NCBI GenBank assembly: GCA_024628785.1
Contig: CP102405.1
Location: 372,001 to 436,000, forward strand
Direction: 5' to 3'
DNA from: Fusobacteria bacterium ZRK30
GTDB lineage: Bacteria > Fusobacteriota > Fusobacteriia > Fusobacteriales > Fusobacteriaceae
Length of the DNA stretch: 64,000 nt
Shown here: positions 46,468-54,361 of the stretch, piece after piece
How positions within the stretch are numbered: position 1 is the stretch's first letter
Layout: each line of letters opens with the position of its first letter
Position numbers and translations under genes: made by a program
The notes under the pieces: model-generated
Databases searched by the model: none
What the model was told of the DNA's origin: nothing
What the model saw: only the letters and a program-made list of their open reading frames with translations

Positions 46468-46896
46468 TTATTTTCTCTTATAATTCCCTTTTCTACCATA
46501 ATCAACCTCATACTTATCTTCTATCTCTTTTCTATACTTCATACCCTCTAATCTTCTCTTAGCTTTCAAATCTGAAATCTCTTTATTTAGTCTCTCCACA
46601 CCTTTCCAGTCTACCTTAGATGCTGCTAATTTTTTCTCCAATTCCAGCTCTTTTCCCCTGATCTCCAAACTTTCTTTATAAGTAACTTCTCTTCTTCCCT
46701 GCATCATTTCAAACATTTCTGCCCTATGCTCTTCACTTAAATTACTTTCATTCCACATCATATATCCATTTCCACTACAATTGTAACCACCATTTCTATT
46801 TCCTCTGCCCATCATATCCCCTTCATTATAATGCCCATAAGCTCCAAAGGATATGGCTGATATCAACAATAACCCAACAATTATTTTATTTCTCAT
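46468..46896 (-). CDS. Exported Spy/CpxP-like small protein
   Basis: A 142-residue protein with a signal peptide (MRNKIIVGLLLISAISFGAYG), a Gly/Met-rich segment (GDMMGRGNRNGGYNCSGNGYMM) and a charged helical remainder with SEEHRAEMFEMMQGRREVTYKES and long Glu/Lys helices. The size, export signal and helix pattern recall periplasmic chaperone-like Spy/CpxP or zinc-resistance associated proteins, which act under envelope or metal stress. I cannot show the LTxxQ motifs of true Spy clearly. Met and Cys residues suggest metal contact. Function unproven. Confidence 0.5.
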   Translation of the reverse strand: MRNKIIVGLLLISAISFGAYGHYNEGDMMGRGNRNGGYNCSGNGYMMWNESNLSEEHRAEMFEMMQGRREVTYKESLEIRGKELELEKKLAASKVDWKGVERLNKEISDLKAKRRLEGMKYRKEIEDKYEVDYGRKGNYKRK

Positions 46897-46970
46897 TTTA
46901 ATCCTCCTCCTTTTTATACTCTCTCTTACATATATATTGTACTTTAGTTTTGTGAAAATTATGTGAAGAG

Positions 46971-47020
46971 GAAACGTGACGTCGCATCCATACAGGTAGA
47001 ATTTCCTATAAAAAAAAAAG
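46971..47020 (+). repeat. Intergenic repeat, copy D (short)
   Basis: Starts with gaaacgtgacgtcgcatcca and ends in a ten-base A-run that abuts the hairpin after the carboxypeptidase gene. It lacks the core of copies A and B. Confidence 0.5.
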
Positions 47021-47040
47021 AGTCTTTAAAGACTCTTTTA
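47017..47040 (-). terminator. Terminator of the D,D-carboxypeptidase gene
   Basis: AAAGAGTCTTTAAAGACTCTTT is a palindrome that overlaps the stop codon and is followed by a long T-run on the minus strand. Confidence 0.7.
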
Positions 47041-48141
47041 GTTAAATATTCTTTGAAAAAATCCCATTTTTTCAATTGAATGATTGATTTTTAGTTCACT
47101 TTTTAAATAAGTTTTACCATCTATTAACACCTTATACTCTCCAACTACTGTCCCTGCTGCAACAGGAGCTTTTATATCTTTTTTCATCGTTACCTGTTTT
47201 TCTATCTTCCTATTTTTAGCCATCAGCTTAGTATAGTTGTTCTCAGCATAAAAATTAACTTCTGATTCTACACCATCTTTAACCTTTAGTGTCCCCAATT
47301 TTTCCCCACGAACCAAAAGATCTATATAGCCATAATCAATATAGAATTTATTCAAATCTTCTAGTACAACTGTATCACGGGTCTTTTCATCTGGCGACCC
47401 AAATACAATCTCTATCATATTTAAACTATTCTTTTTGGAAACAATAGAGATATTATATCCTGCCAAACTATGATGTCCGGTTTTTATCCCATAGATCCCA
47501 TCTATCCCCAATAATTTATTTCTGCTTTTAAATCTCTGCTGACCGTTTCTTATGCCGGCCTCCTTCATAGAAGCAATCTTCATATAGTCATCATTTTTTA
47601 ATAGTTCCATAGATAGTTTATAGATATCATTTACCGTAGATACATCCATCTCTGTTCCCGTCATATGAGGAGGCAACCCTGCTGGAGTATAATAGCTGGT
47701 ATTTATCATTCCTAAAGATTTTGCTTTCTCATTCATCCTCTCTACAAATCTATCTAAATCTCCATTCCCTACATAATACGCCAGAGAATATGCTGCATTA
47801 TTGGCAGAATAGATAGCTGTTGCTTTAACCAGATCTCTTACACTAAGCCTGTCTTCCACAGTCATCCATATCCTGCTCCCGCCAATTTTCCTTATATCAT
47901 CTGGGATGTCTACCATATCATCCATAGATATCTCGCCCTTAGATATAGCATCATAGGTAACTAATATCGTCATCATCTTAGTAACAGAAGCCAACGGGTA
48001 GATCTTTTCTCTATTGACACTATTTATTATTTTACCGTCTGATGTCCCCAATAATTTTGCTGTAAATCTGTCTCCCTGCCCAAAACTCAATATACCTACA
48101 ATTAAATATATTCCTATAACAATTTTTTTCATCTTATTCAC
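47038..48141 (-). CDS. D-alanyl-D-alanine carboxypeptidase (PBP5/DacF type)
   Basis: A 367-residue low-molecular-mass penicillin-binding protein that trims pentapeptide stems of peptidoglycan outside the inner membrane. A signal peptide (about residues 5-20) is followed by the catalytic motifs: S-V-T-K in PLASVTKMMTILV, Y-S-A-N in the ATAIYSANNAAYSLAY segment, and K-T-G in GIYGIKTGHHSLAG. A beta-rich C-terminal domain follows. The start is uncertain: GTG 48141 (spacing 4 from AAGGA) or the ATG three codons later. Confidence 0.92.
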   Translation of the reverse strand: MNKMKKIVIGIYLIVGILSFGQGDRFTAKLLGTSDGKIINSVNREKIYPLASVTKMMTILVTYDAISKGEISMDDMVDIPDDIRKIGGSRIWMTVEDRLSVRDLVKATAIYSANNAAYSLAYYVGNGDLDRFVERMNEKAKSLGMINTSYYTPAGLPPHMTGTEMDVSTVNDIYKLSMELLKNDDYMKIASMKEAGIRNGQQRFKSRNKLLGIDGIYGIKTGHHSLAGYNISIVSKKNSLNMIEIVFGSPDEKTRDTVVLEDLNKFYIDYGYIDLLVRGEKLGTLKVKDGVESEVNFYAENNYTKLMAKNRKIEKQVTMKKDIKAPVAAGTVVGEYKVLIDGKTYLKSELKINHSIEKMGFFQRIFN

Positions 48142-48220
48142 TTCATCCTTTTTCTCTTATATTTTATTAATTAATACGCTTTTTAGATTAGAGTATTATA
48201 GCATATATTAAATAAAAAAG

Positions 48221-48238
48221 GGATAGTTTCCTACCCCA
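48221..48238 (-). terminator. nifU terminator
   Basis: GGGGTAG and CTATCCC arms with loop GAAA, followed by six T on the minus strand, directly after nifU. Confidence 0.75.
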
Positions 48239-48248
48239 AATAAAATCA

Positions 48249-48617
48249 TTATTTTTTAGACATATAGTCTTCTATTGCTGCTTTTATAGCTTCTTCAGCC
48301 AACACAGAACAATGTACTTTTGCTGCCGGTAAACCATCTAAAGCTTCTACAACAGCTTTGTTAGTTACCTGTAATGCTTCCTCTACAGTTTTATTTAAGA
48401 TCATCTCTGTAGTTACTGATGATGATGCAATAGCTGAAGCACATCCAAATGTTCTAAATTTTACATCTCTGATTATACCATCTTCTATCTTTAAGAAGAT
48501 CTCCATCATATCTCCACAAGAAGGGCTTCCTATCTTTCCATATCCATCAGGATTTTCAATTACTCCAACATTTCTAGGATTCATAAAATGATCCATTACT
48601 TTTTTTGTATATTCCAT
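48249..48617 (-). CDS. nifU: Iron-sulfur cluster scaffold (NifU/IscU type)
   Basis: A 122-residue scaffold on which Fe-S clusters are assembled. The three ligand Cys are in GSPSCGDMM, RTFGCASAIASSS and KVHCSVLAEEAI; the length corresponds to the N-terminal (IscU-like) domain alone. It lies 25 bp after nifS on the same strand, so the pair forms a minimal cluster-assembly operon. A small rather than full NifU. Confidence 0.93.
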   Translation of the reverse strand: MEYTKKVMDHFMNPRNVGVIENPDGYGKIGSPSCGDMMEIFLKIEDGIIRDVKFRTFGCASAIASSSVTTEMILNKTVEEALQVTNKAVVEALDGLPAAKVHCSVLAEEAIKAAIEDYMSKK

Positions 48618-48642
48618 CTATCGTCACTCCCCGTCTTTTAAT

Positions 48643-49818
48643 TTATTTTTTAAGTTGAAATTCATTCCAAAGCGGCGAAATCATTCTTAATTTCTCTATC
48701 ACTTTAGGAGCTTCCTCTATTACATATTCTATCTCTTCACGAGTATTAAATTTCCCTAACGAAAACCTGATAGTTCCGTGAGCATCTACAACTTCTATCC
48801 CCATTGCCAACAACACATGGGAAGCCTGTAGATCATCTGAAGAACATGCTGATCCCGAACTTACTGCTATCCCCTTATAATCAAGTCCCAATAAGATTGA
48901 CTCTCCTTCTAGATGTCTAAAACTAACACTTGAAGTTCCTGGAAGCCTAACTGCTTCTTTACCATTTATTTTAATTTCCGGAACCCTTGTGACCATCTCT
49001 GTTTCAAAGAATGCTCTTAACTCTTCCTCTTCCTTTATCTTTTCATCCATATTTGTAGTAGCTAGTTCCAATGCTTTAGCCATTCCTACTACACCTGCCA
49101 GGTTAGTTGTTCCAGGTCTGATTTTTCTCTCCTGTCCTCCACCTGTGATAACTTTTCCCAATCTGATTCCGTTTTTAACAAATAATCCAGCCGTTCCCTT
49201 TGGACCATTAAATTTATGACCTGAAAAACTCATTAGGTCCACTCCTAATTCCTTAGGATAGACAGGTATCTTTCCAACCGTTTGAACAGCATCTGTATGA
49301 AATACAATCTTGTTCTCACGAGTTATCTTAGATATCTCCTCTATAGGCTGCACTACTCCAGTCTCGTTGTTTGCATGCATAAGAGTAACTAAGATCGTTT
49401 CCTTCCTGATAGCTTTTTTTAACTCCTCTACAATTACTACACCGTTTTTATCAACAGGTATATAAGATACTTCAAATCCCTCTCTCTCTAGATCTTGACA
49501 CGTATTCTTAGCACCTGGATGTTCAATAGCACTTGTAATTATGTGATTCCCTCTTCTTCTATAAGCTCTTGCTATACCTCTTATGGCTAAATTATTACTT
49601 TCTACCCCTGTTCCAGTAAAAATTAACTCTGATTTCTCTATCTTTAATATATTTGAAATAGTTTCTCTGGCCGAATTTAAAGCTTTTCCAGCCTCTTGTC
49701 CAAAACTGTGCATACTGTGAGCATTTCCATATACCTCACAAAAATAAGGCAACATTGCTTCCAATACTTTTTCATCTGTTTTTGTTGTAGCGTTGTTGTC
49801 TAAATAAACTCTTCTCAT
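48643..49818 (-). CDS. nifS: Cysteine desulfurase (NifS/IscS)
   Basis: A PLP enzyme of 391 residues that removes sulfur from cysteine for Fe-S clusters, thiolated tRNA and, in selenium users, can also deliver selenium. PLP lysine in SFSGHKFNGPKG; active Cys loop SSGSACSSDDLQASH near residue 320; N-terminal VYLDNNATTKTDEKV is typical. It is the first gene of nifS-nifU and has a consensus promoter. Confidence 0.95.
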   Translation of the reverse strand: MRRVYLDNNATTKTDEKVLEAMLPYFCEVYGNAHSMHSFGQEAGKALNSARETISNILKIEKSELIFTGTGVESNNLAIRGIARAYRRRGNHIITSAIEHPGAKNTCQDLEREGFEVSYIPVDKNGVVIVEELKKAIRKETILVTLMHANNETGVVQPIEEISKITRENKIVFHTDAVQTVGKIPVYPKELGVDLMSFSGHKFNGPKGTAGLFVKNGIRLGKVITGGGQERKIRPGTTNLAGVVGMAKALELATTNMDEKIKEEEELRAFFETEMVTRVPEIKINGKEAVRLPGTSSVSFRHLEGESILLGLDYKGIAVSSGSACSSDDLQASHVLLAMGIEVVDAHGTIRFSLGKFNTREEIEYVIEEAPKVIEKLRMISPLWNEFQLKK

Positions 49819-49845
49819 AGCTTCACCCCTTATTCTATATACCCT

Positions 49846-49874
49846 ATATTACCATTGTTTAGTTTTTATGTCAA
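49846..49874 (-). promoter_or_regulatory. nifSU promoter
   Basis: Minus-strand TTGACA (49869-49874), 17 bp, TAATAT (49846-49851), close to the nifS start. Confidence 0.75.
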
Positions 49875-49946
49875 CATATTCCTTGGCATTCCAAAGGTTT
49901 GATCGTCGAAACTTTTAAGACCTTACTATCCCTATCCTACCTGTGG

Positions 49947-50615
49947 TCAGCTGTTATTTTTCCCCTCTTTTTTTAATTTTTTTCTTCCAAAATTACAAAA
50001 AATATTTATTTCACATCTACCACATTGAGGCCTTCTAGCCACGCACACATCTCTTCCCTGCAAGATCAAATAATGCGATATATCTATCCAATATTCTTTA
50101 GGCACCATCTCCATCAATTCCCTTTCAATAATTATAGGATTATCTCCCTTAACAAGACCTATCAAGTTAGTCAGCCTCTTCACATGGGTATCTACTGTTA
50201 CCCCTTCAGCTAATCTCCACACCTCTCCTCTGACAACATTCGCCGTTTTCCTGCCTACTCCTGCTAAAGCAACCAATTTATCCATCTCTTGTGGAACCTT
50301 TCCGTCATATTTTTCCAGCAGGATCTCGCTGGTCCTTTTTATATTTTTAGCTTTATTTTTATAAAATCCCGTACTCTTAACCAGAGCTTCTATTTCTTCT
50401 AACTCCATCTCTGCAAACTGTTTCGGAGTGTTTATACCTTTTTTTCGAAACATCTCCTCAGTCACTATATTTACCCTCTTATCGGTACACTGGGCTGACA
50501 GGCTCACAGCTACCAATAGTTCAAAGGGAGTCTCATATTTCAGTGCACACTCTGGATTCCCAAATTTTTCATGGAGTACAGCTATTATTTTTTTAACTTT
50601 TTGTTTTTTTGTCAT
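49947..50615 (-). CDS. nth: Endonuclease III
   Basis: A 222-residue base-excision repair glycosylase/AP lyase for oxidised pyrimidines. The helix-hairpin-helix VALAGVGRKTANVVRGE, the catalytic Asp after VTVDTHVKRL, and the C-terminal Fe-S site C-x6-C-x2-C-x5-C (CVARRPQCGRCEINIFC) are present. It lies just downstream of the PolX-like gene on the same strand, which fits a repair context. Confidence 0.95.
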   Translation of the reverse strand: MTKKQKVKKIIAVLHEKFGNPECALKYETPFELLVAVSLSAQCTDKRVNIVTEEMFRKKGINTPKQFAEMELEEIEALVKSTGFYKNKAKNIKRTSEILLEKYDGKVPQEMDKLVALAGVGRKTANVVRGEVWRLAEGVTVDTHVKRLTNLIGLVKGDNPIIIERELMEMVPKEYWIDISHYLILQGRDVCVARRPQCGRCEINIFCNFGRKKLKKEGKNNS

Positions 50616-50685
50616 AACTCTCCTTTCTTTTAGTGACTCTTGGCCAATTTTAAAATTTATAGTATTTTCAACATTTTTTAACTAT

Positions 50686-51165
50686 TTAAATTAATTCCCA
50701 CCTTTTCTCTGGCTGCAAATATTCCAAATCTATATTTTCATATATTTCATTTTCCACTGTATTTTCCATATCTATCTCCATTTCCTTTTCCTCATATATC
50801 CTCTTTATTAATTTTACATGGGGTTTAGGTCCTGTAGAGTGCCAGAGGGTATAATTAAAGTGTTTTGATGTTTCAGGAATCATATGAATAGATATTCCAC
50901 TCTTCAATAAAAATTCATAATGATTTCTCCGCTTTTCGACTCCACTATATTTAGAAACTATTTCTAACACCTTTAGTTCCAGCTCTTTTAAATTTTCAAC
51001 ATCTATTTTTTTATCTTCATTTTTTCCCACTACTATATCTATATCCCCTATATCTATCCTCTTTCTTCTCAGGCTTCCAGTAACTTCACACCTATAATCA
51101 TATTTTTTCAGGTATTTTTCCACCTTTTTATACTCTTTCATAGCAAACCGATAATCAAACCTCAT
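50686..51165 (-). CDS. Stand-alone PolX/Pol-beta type nucleotidyltransferase domain
   Basis: A 159-residue protein with the nucleotidyltransferase core of DNA polymerase beta: the helix EKYLKKYDYRCEV leads to TGSLRRKRIDIGDIDIVVG, which holds G-S and the D-x-D metal pair. A late segment GISIHMIPE and a C-terminal LQPEKRWEL follow. The helix-hairpin-helix domains and the PHP domain of full PolX are absent. It may be a small repair polymerase, a nucleotidyltransferase of another kind, or a truncated PolX. It lies just upstream of nth, in the same direction. Confidence 0.7.
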   Translation of the reverse strand: MRFDYRFAMKEYKKVEKYLKKYDYRCEVTGSLRRKRIDIGDIDIVVGKNEDKKIDVENLKELELKVLEIVSKYSGVEKRRNHYEFLLKSGISIHMIPETSKHFNYTLWHSTGPKPHVKLIKRIYEEKEMEIDMENTVENEIYENIDLEYLQPEKRWELI

Positions 51166-51200
51166 CTTATTTCTCCTTAATGCTTTTTTTTAGTTTATCA

Positions 51201-51236
51201 CAAAAAAGCCCTACCTCAAAATTTGAGATAGGGCAG
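51201..51236 (-). terminator. Strong terminator upstream of the PolX-like gene
   Basis: GCCCTATCTCAAA... and its partner form a stem of about 11 bp followed by six T on the minus strand. It lies between the small RNA candidate and the PolX-like gene. Confidence 0.7.
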
Positions 51237-51251
51237 CAGATAAATTAAAAA

Positions 51252-51364
51252 TAAAAAAAGCTTACCAAATGTAAGCTTTTTTTCATCAATAATTCAATTG
51301 ACACATATAGTCTTAAAAAGGGGGGCTTAAGCTCTACATGGATGTTCAAAGTCTCCCTTGAACT
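51252..51364 (-). ncRNA. Small RNA candidate with a C-rich loop
   Basis: A minus-strand unit with its own promoter (51371-51399) and terminator (AAGCTTAC/GTAAGCTT plus seven T at 51256-51283) and no reading frame. The predicted RNA of about 112 nt forms three hairpins: GTTCAA/TTGAAC at the 5' end, a second stem CATGTAG/CTATATG extended by CTTAA/TTAAG whose loop holds CCCCCC, and TCAAT/ATTGA before the terminator. C-rich loops in small RNAs often pair with Shine-Dalgarno sequences. It resembles no RNA I can name (not SRP, tmRNA or 6S). Confidence 0.6.
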
Positions 51365-51370
51365 AATATA

Positions 51371-51399
51371 AGTATACTAGAGATCCGAAAAAAAGTCAA
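51371..51399 (-). promoter_or_regulatory. Promoter of the small RNA candidate
   Basis: Minus-strand TTGACT (51394-51399), 17 bp, TATACT (51371-51376). Confidence 0.8.
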
Positions 51400-51548
51400 C
51401 CTTTTTTCGAACATTTTATAAAAAAAATTCTATTTCTACACACAACTCCACTTTAAAATGTACTGTTTGCATACAAAACATTATTTTCGCATTTTAAACG
51501 TTATAAAGCTTTATTCAAAGACTAAACTTTACTTCCACTATTTTTAAA

Positions 51549-51582
51549 TAAAAAAATACCTGCAAATTTGCAGGTACTTTTT
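51549..51582 (-). terminator. Terminator of the rubredoxin genes
   Basis: TACCTGCAAATTTGCAGGTA palindrome followed by seven T on either side, directly after the rubredoxin 1 stop. Confidence 0.85.
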
Positions 51583-51759
51583 TTATTCTGTCTTTTCAAA
51601 TTCCAGCTTTTCAAACTGGTCTTTTCCTACTGCACATGGCGGACAAGTCCAGTCTTCCGGTACGTCTTCCCACTTTGTTCCCGGTGCTACCCCTGAATCA
51701 GGGTCTCCTAATTCTTCATCATACACATAACCGCATACCAAACATACCCATCTGTCCAT
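51583..51759 (-). CDS. Rubredoxin 1
   Basis: A 58-residue one-iron electron carrier. Two C-x-x-C knuckles bind the iron: VCLVCGY near residue 6 and CPPCAVGKD near residue 39. The start MDRWVC follows a GGAGG-type site. The product is longer than rubredoxin 2 by an acidic tail (LEFEKTE). It lies downstream of rubredoxin 2 on the same strand and probably reduces the rubrerythrin encoded upstream. Confidence 0.95.
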   Translation of the reverse strand: MDRWVCLVCGYVYDEELGDPDSGVAPGTKWEDVPEDWTCPPCAVGKDQFEKLEFEKTE

Positions 51760-51793
51760 ATTCCCTCCAACTTTCTATTAATAGTTTATAGAA

Positions 51794-51952
51794 CTACATC
51801 TTTTCGAATTGGTCTTTTCCTACTGCACATAGCGGACAAATCCAATCTTCCGGTACGTCTTCCCACTTTGTTCCTGGTGCTATCCCTGAATCAGGATCTC
51901 CAACTTCCGGATCGTATACATAACCACATACTATACATAACCATTTATCCAT
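51794..51952 (-). CDS. Rubredoxin 2
   Basis: A 52-residue rubredoxin with CIVCGY and CPLCAVGKD knuckles, about 80% identical to rubredoxin 1, so the pair arose by duplication. The AGGAG site lies 7 bp before the ATG. It lies between rubrerythrin and rubredoxin 1, consistent with electron supply to peroxide reduction. Confidence 0.95.
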   Translation of the reverse strand: MDKWLCIVCGYVYDPEVGDPDSGIAPGTKWEDVPEDWICPLCAVGKDQFEKM

Positions 51953-52019
51953 ATATATTCCTCCTAGTTTTAAGTTATAAGTTACTCATTATTATATTAC
52001 TCTATAATTTTAATTTTTC

Positions 52020-52592
52020 CTAATAATTATTTTCTTTAATCTCAAAATGACTTTGCGGATGAAGGCATGCAGGACACAACTCTAAAGCTTCCTCTCCTTC
52101 ATGTACAAATCCACAATTTCTACACTTCCATCTAACTACACTTTTCTTTTTAAATACACCATTCTCTTCTAAGTTTGCCAGTAATTTTAAATACCTAGCC
52201 TCGTGCTCCTTCTCTACAGCTGCTATATTTCTATATGCTGCTGCAACGTCAGGAAACCCTTCTTTTTCTGCAACTTCTCCAAAATGAGGATATAACTCTG
52301 TCCACTCCTCATTTTCCCCGCATGCTGCATTTTTTAAATTTTCCTCAGTAGTTCCCACTTGGTTCGTTGGATAAGCAGCTGTAATTTCCAAGTCTCCCCC
52401 CTCTAAGAATCTAAAATATCTTTTGGCGTGTTGAACTTCATTATCTGCAGTTTCTAAAAAAATTGCTGCAATTTGCTCATACCCCTCTTTTTTAGCCTGC
52501 TTAGCATACATCTTGTATCTGTTGGTAGCTTGTGATTCACCAGCGAAAGACTTCAGTAAATTTTTTTCTGTTTCAGTACCTTTAATTGTCAT
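52020..52592 (-). CDS. rbr: Rubrerythrin
   Basis: A 190-residue diiron peroxidase that reduces hydrogen peroxide in anaerobes. Diiron ligands lie in SQATNRYKMYAKQA, ETADNEVQHAKRYF and AAVEKEHEARYLKLL; a C-terminal rubredoxin-like domain has WKCRNCGF and CPACLHPQS. It lies between ferritin and the rubredoxins; together with the Fur/PerR gene this is a peroxide/iron defence group. Confidence 0.95.
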   Translation of the reverse strand: MTIKGTETEKNLLKSFAGESQATNRYKMYAKQAKKEGYEQIAAIFLETADNEVQHAKRYFRFLEGGDLEITAAYPTNQVGTTEENLKNAACGENEEWTELYPHFGEVAEKEGFPDVAAAYRNIAAVEKEHEARYLKLLANLEENGVFKKKSVVRWKCRNCGFVHEGEEALELCPACLHPQSHFEIKENNY

Positions 52593-52661
52593 AAATACCT
52601 CCCCTTACGGCTTGTAGCCGCATATTAAATTGATAATATATAAAGATAAAATTAAACTAAT

Positions 52662-53180
52662 TTAAGCGTTTTCCTGTGTAGAATCTACAAATACCCTGTT
52701 CTGCATCTCTCTGTCCATCATAAACAAACCTGTTCCTTTGCCCTCAACCATCTTTAACTGCTCCAGCACAGAGGATACGTGAGCTTCCTCTTCTACCTGC
52801 TCATTTATATACCATTGAAGCATATTTATAGTCGCATAATCTTTCACCTCATGGGCTACTCCTAAAACTTCGTTGATGGATTCAGTTATAAACTTTTCAT
52901 GTTTATAGGTATCTTCAAATACATCTATAGGGTCTTTCCACTCCACTTTTACAGCTGCTATTTCAGCTAATACAGCCCTTTCTCCCCTCTCTAATAAATA
53001 ATCAAAAAGTTTTAATGCATGGGACATCTCCTCTTGATACTGCACCCTCATGTAGTTAGCAAAACCTGGTAAATTTTTAGAAGTAAGATAAGCATTCATC
53101 GATAGATACAGATGTGCAGAATACATCTCCTTATTAATTTGCTCATTTAAAATTTCCAGCATCCTTTTATTCATTGCCAT
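52662..53180 (-). CDS. ftnA: Non-haem ferritin
   Basis: A 172-residue iron-storage protein forming 24-mer cages. Ferroxidase residues are in EMYSAHLYLSM, QYQEEMSHALKLFDYL and the QVEEEAHVSSVLEQLK segment. No haem-binding Met of bacterioferritin is apparent. It lies just upstream of rubrerythrin, same strand. Confidence 0.94.
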   Translation of the reverse strand: MAMNKRMLEILNEQINKEMYSAHLYLSMNAYLTSKNLPGFANYMRVQYQEEMSHALKLFDYLLERGERAVLAEIAAVKVEWKDPIDVFEDTYKHEKFITESINEVLGVAHEVKDYATINMLQWYINEQVEEEAHVSSVLEQLKMVEGKGTGLFMMDREMQNRVFVDSTQENA

Positions 53181-53324
53181 TTTTTATTTCCTCCTAAAAT
53201 TCAAACTAAATATAACTTTAATGAAATTACCTCTTTTAAAATCAATATAATTTTTATAAAGCACTTTTTTCTATACCAGCTTACACATTTTTTTCCTTTT
53301 TTTATCTTTATATAGTTAATAAAA

Positions 53325-53353
53325 ATAATTCCCCATTAAAAATGAAGAATTAT
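53325..53353 (-). terminator. Terminator of the Fur-family gene
   Basis: ATAATTC and GAATTAT arms with a longer loop, followed by T-rich sequence on the minus strand. Confidence 0.6.
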
Positions 53354-53374
53354 CTTTTTATTGTTCTACGAACA

Positions 53375-53797
53375 TTATTTTTTTTTCTTTAAACATTCAC
53401 CGCATACGCCTTTAAAATAAAGATGGTGTTCATTTATCTGAAAATTATCAAGTTCAGGAATATTTATTTTATCCATCCCTATATTAAGATCGCTGACCTC
53501 TCCACATTCATCACATTTAAAATGTCCATGTATACTTGTATCAGCATCATATCTAGTTTCATTTTCTTCTACTAAAATTACTATAGCAATCTTCTTTTCT
53601 ACGAACAAATTTAATGTATTATATACTGTAGTTTTAGATAAAGTTGGTATTTCTGGAGCAAGACTCTTATACATCATATCTATTGTAGGATGGTTTTTAT
53701 TTACTATTAAGTATTCGAAAATTTTCATCCTCTGATAAGATGGTCTTATATCATGACTTTTTAAATATGAACTTATTTTTTCTATATTTAACTTCAT
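53375..53797 (-). CDS. Fur-family metal/peroxide regulator (PerR-like)
   Basis: A 140-residue repressor with a winged-helix N-terminus (DIRPSYQRMKIFEYLIVNKNHPT...LSKTTVYNTLNLFVEK) and a C-terminal metal domain with HGHFKCDECGEVSDL and CGECLKKKK, two CxxC pairs for structural zinc. The position next to ferritin, rubrerythrin and rubredoxins makes PerR or Fur control of that group likely. I found no convincing operator by eye. PerR versus Fur is not decided. Confidence 0.88.
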   Translation of the reverse strand: MKLNIEKISSYLKSHDIRPSYQRMKIFEYLIVNKNHPTIDMMYKSLAPEIPTLSKTTVYNTLNLFVEKKIAIVILVEENETRYDADTSIHGHFKCDECGEVSDLNIGMDKINIPELDNFQINEHHLYFKGVCGECLKKKK

Positions 53798-53842
53798 TTC
53801 TACCTCCTTTTAGATTGATATTTTGTAATGATTTCATATATA

Positions 53843-53871
53843 ATTCTATTATATTTTTATTGTTTTGTCAA
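53843..53871 (-). promoter_or_regulatory. Promoter of the Fur-family gene
   Basis: Minus-strand TTGACA (53866-53871), 17 bp, TAGAAT (53843-53848). Confidence 0.7.
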
Positions 53872-53887
53872 CAAAATGATTTTTTTG

Positions 53888-54334
53888 CTATATTTCCCTG
53901 GCAAAATAAAGTCTGTCTACACCCTTTCCGTATTCATCCTTTAACATCTCTTTCATCTTAAATCCCAATTTTTTATATAGTTCTATAGCTGGTTTATTTT
54001 CCAAAGAAACTGTGAGCCCTATTTTTTTTATCTTATTTTCTCTAAATACTTTTACAGACTCTTCCAGGAGTTTTTTACCATATCCACATTTTCTATATTC
54101 TTTCTTTATGGAAAGTCCATATAAAAATATCTCGTCACCATCAAAATCTCTAATATATTCAGCTATTCCTATAACCTCATCTTCTATAACCAATACAAAC
54201 ACTTTTCCATATCGGATGATCGGCTTCAAGATCCATTCATCTACTCCGCCACTTACTCCAAAAACTTCTTTTTCAACCTCTATAATTTGCTCTATATATT
54301 TTTTATCTTTTGCTTCTATCTCCAAAAATTTCAT
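53888..54334 (-). CDS. GNAT-family N-acetyltransferase (RimI-like)
   Basis: A 148-residue acetyltransferase. The acetyl-CoA loop is in YGLSIKKEYRKCGYGKKLLEES and the ENKPAIELYKKLGFK segment is typical of RimI-like enzymes, which acetylate protein N-termini; a specific target is not implied. It ends 28 bp after truA on the same strand. Confidence 0.82.
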   Translation of the reverse strand: MKFLEIEAKDKKYIEQIIEVEKEVFGVSGGVDEWILKPIIRYGKVFVLVIEDEVIGIAEYIRDFDGDEIFLYGLSIKKEYRKCGYGKKLLEESVKVFRENKIKKIGLTVSLENKPAIELYKKLGFKMKEMLKDEYGKGVDRLYFAREI

Positions 54335-54361
54335 TTTTTATCCCCCTAAAATAACCGCTAA

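Noticed and set aside
53181..53374. Fur or PerR box before ferritin
   Set aside because: AT-rich words with partial symmetry exist, but none matches a 7-1-7 or TTATAAT-N-ATTATAA pattern well enough.
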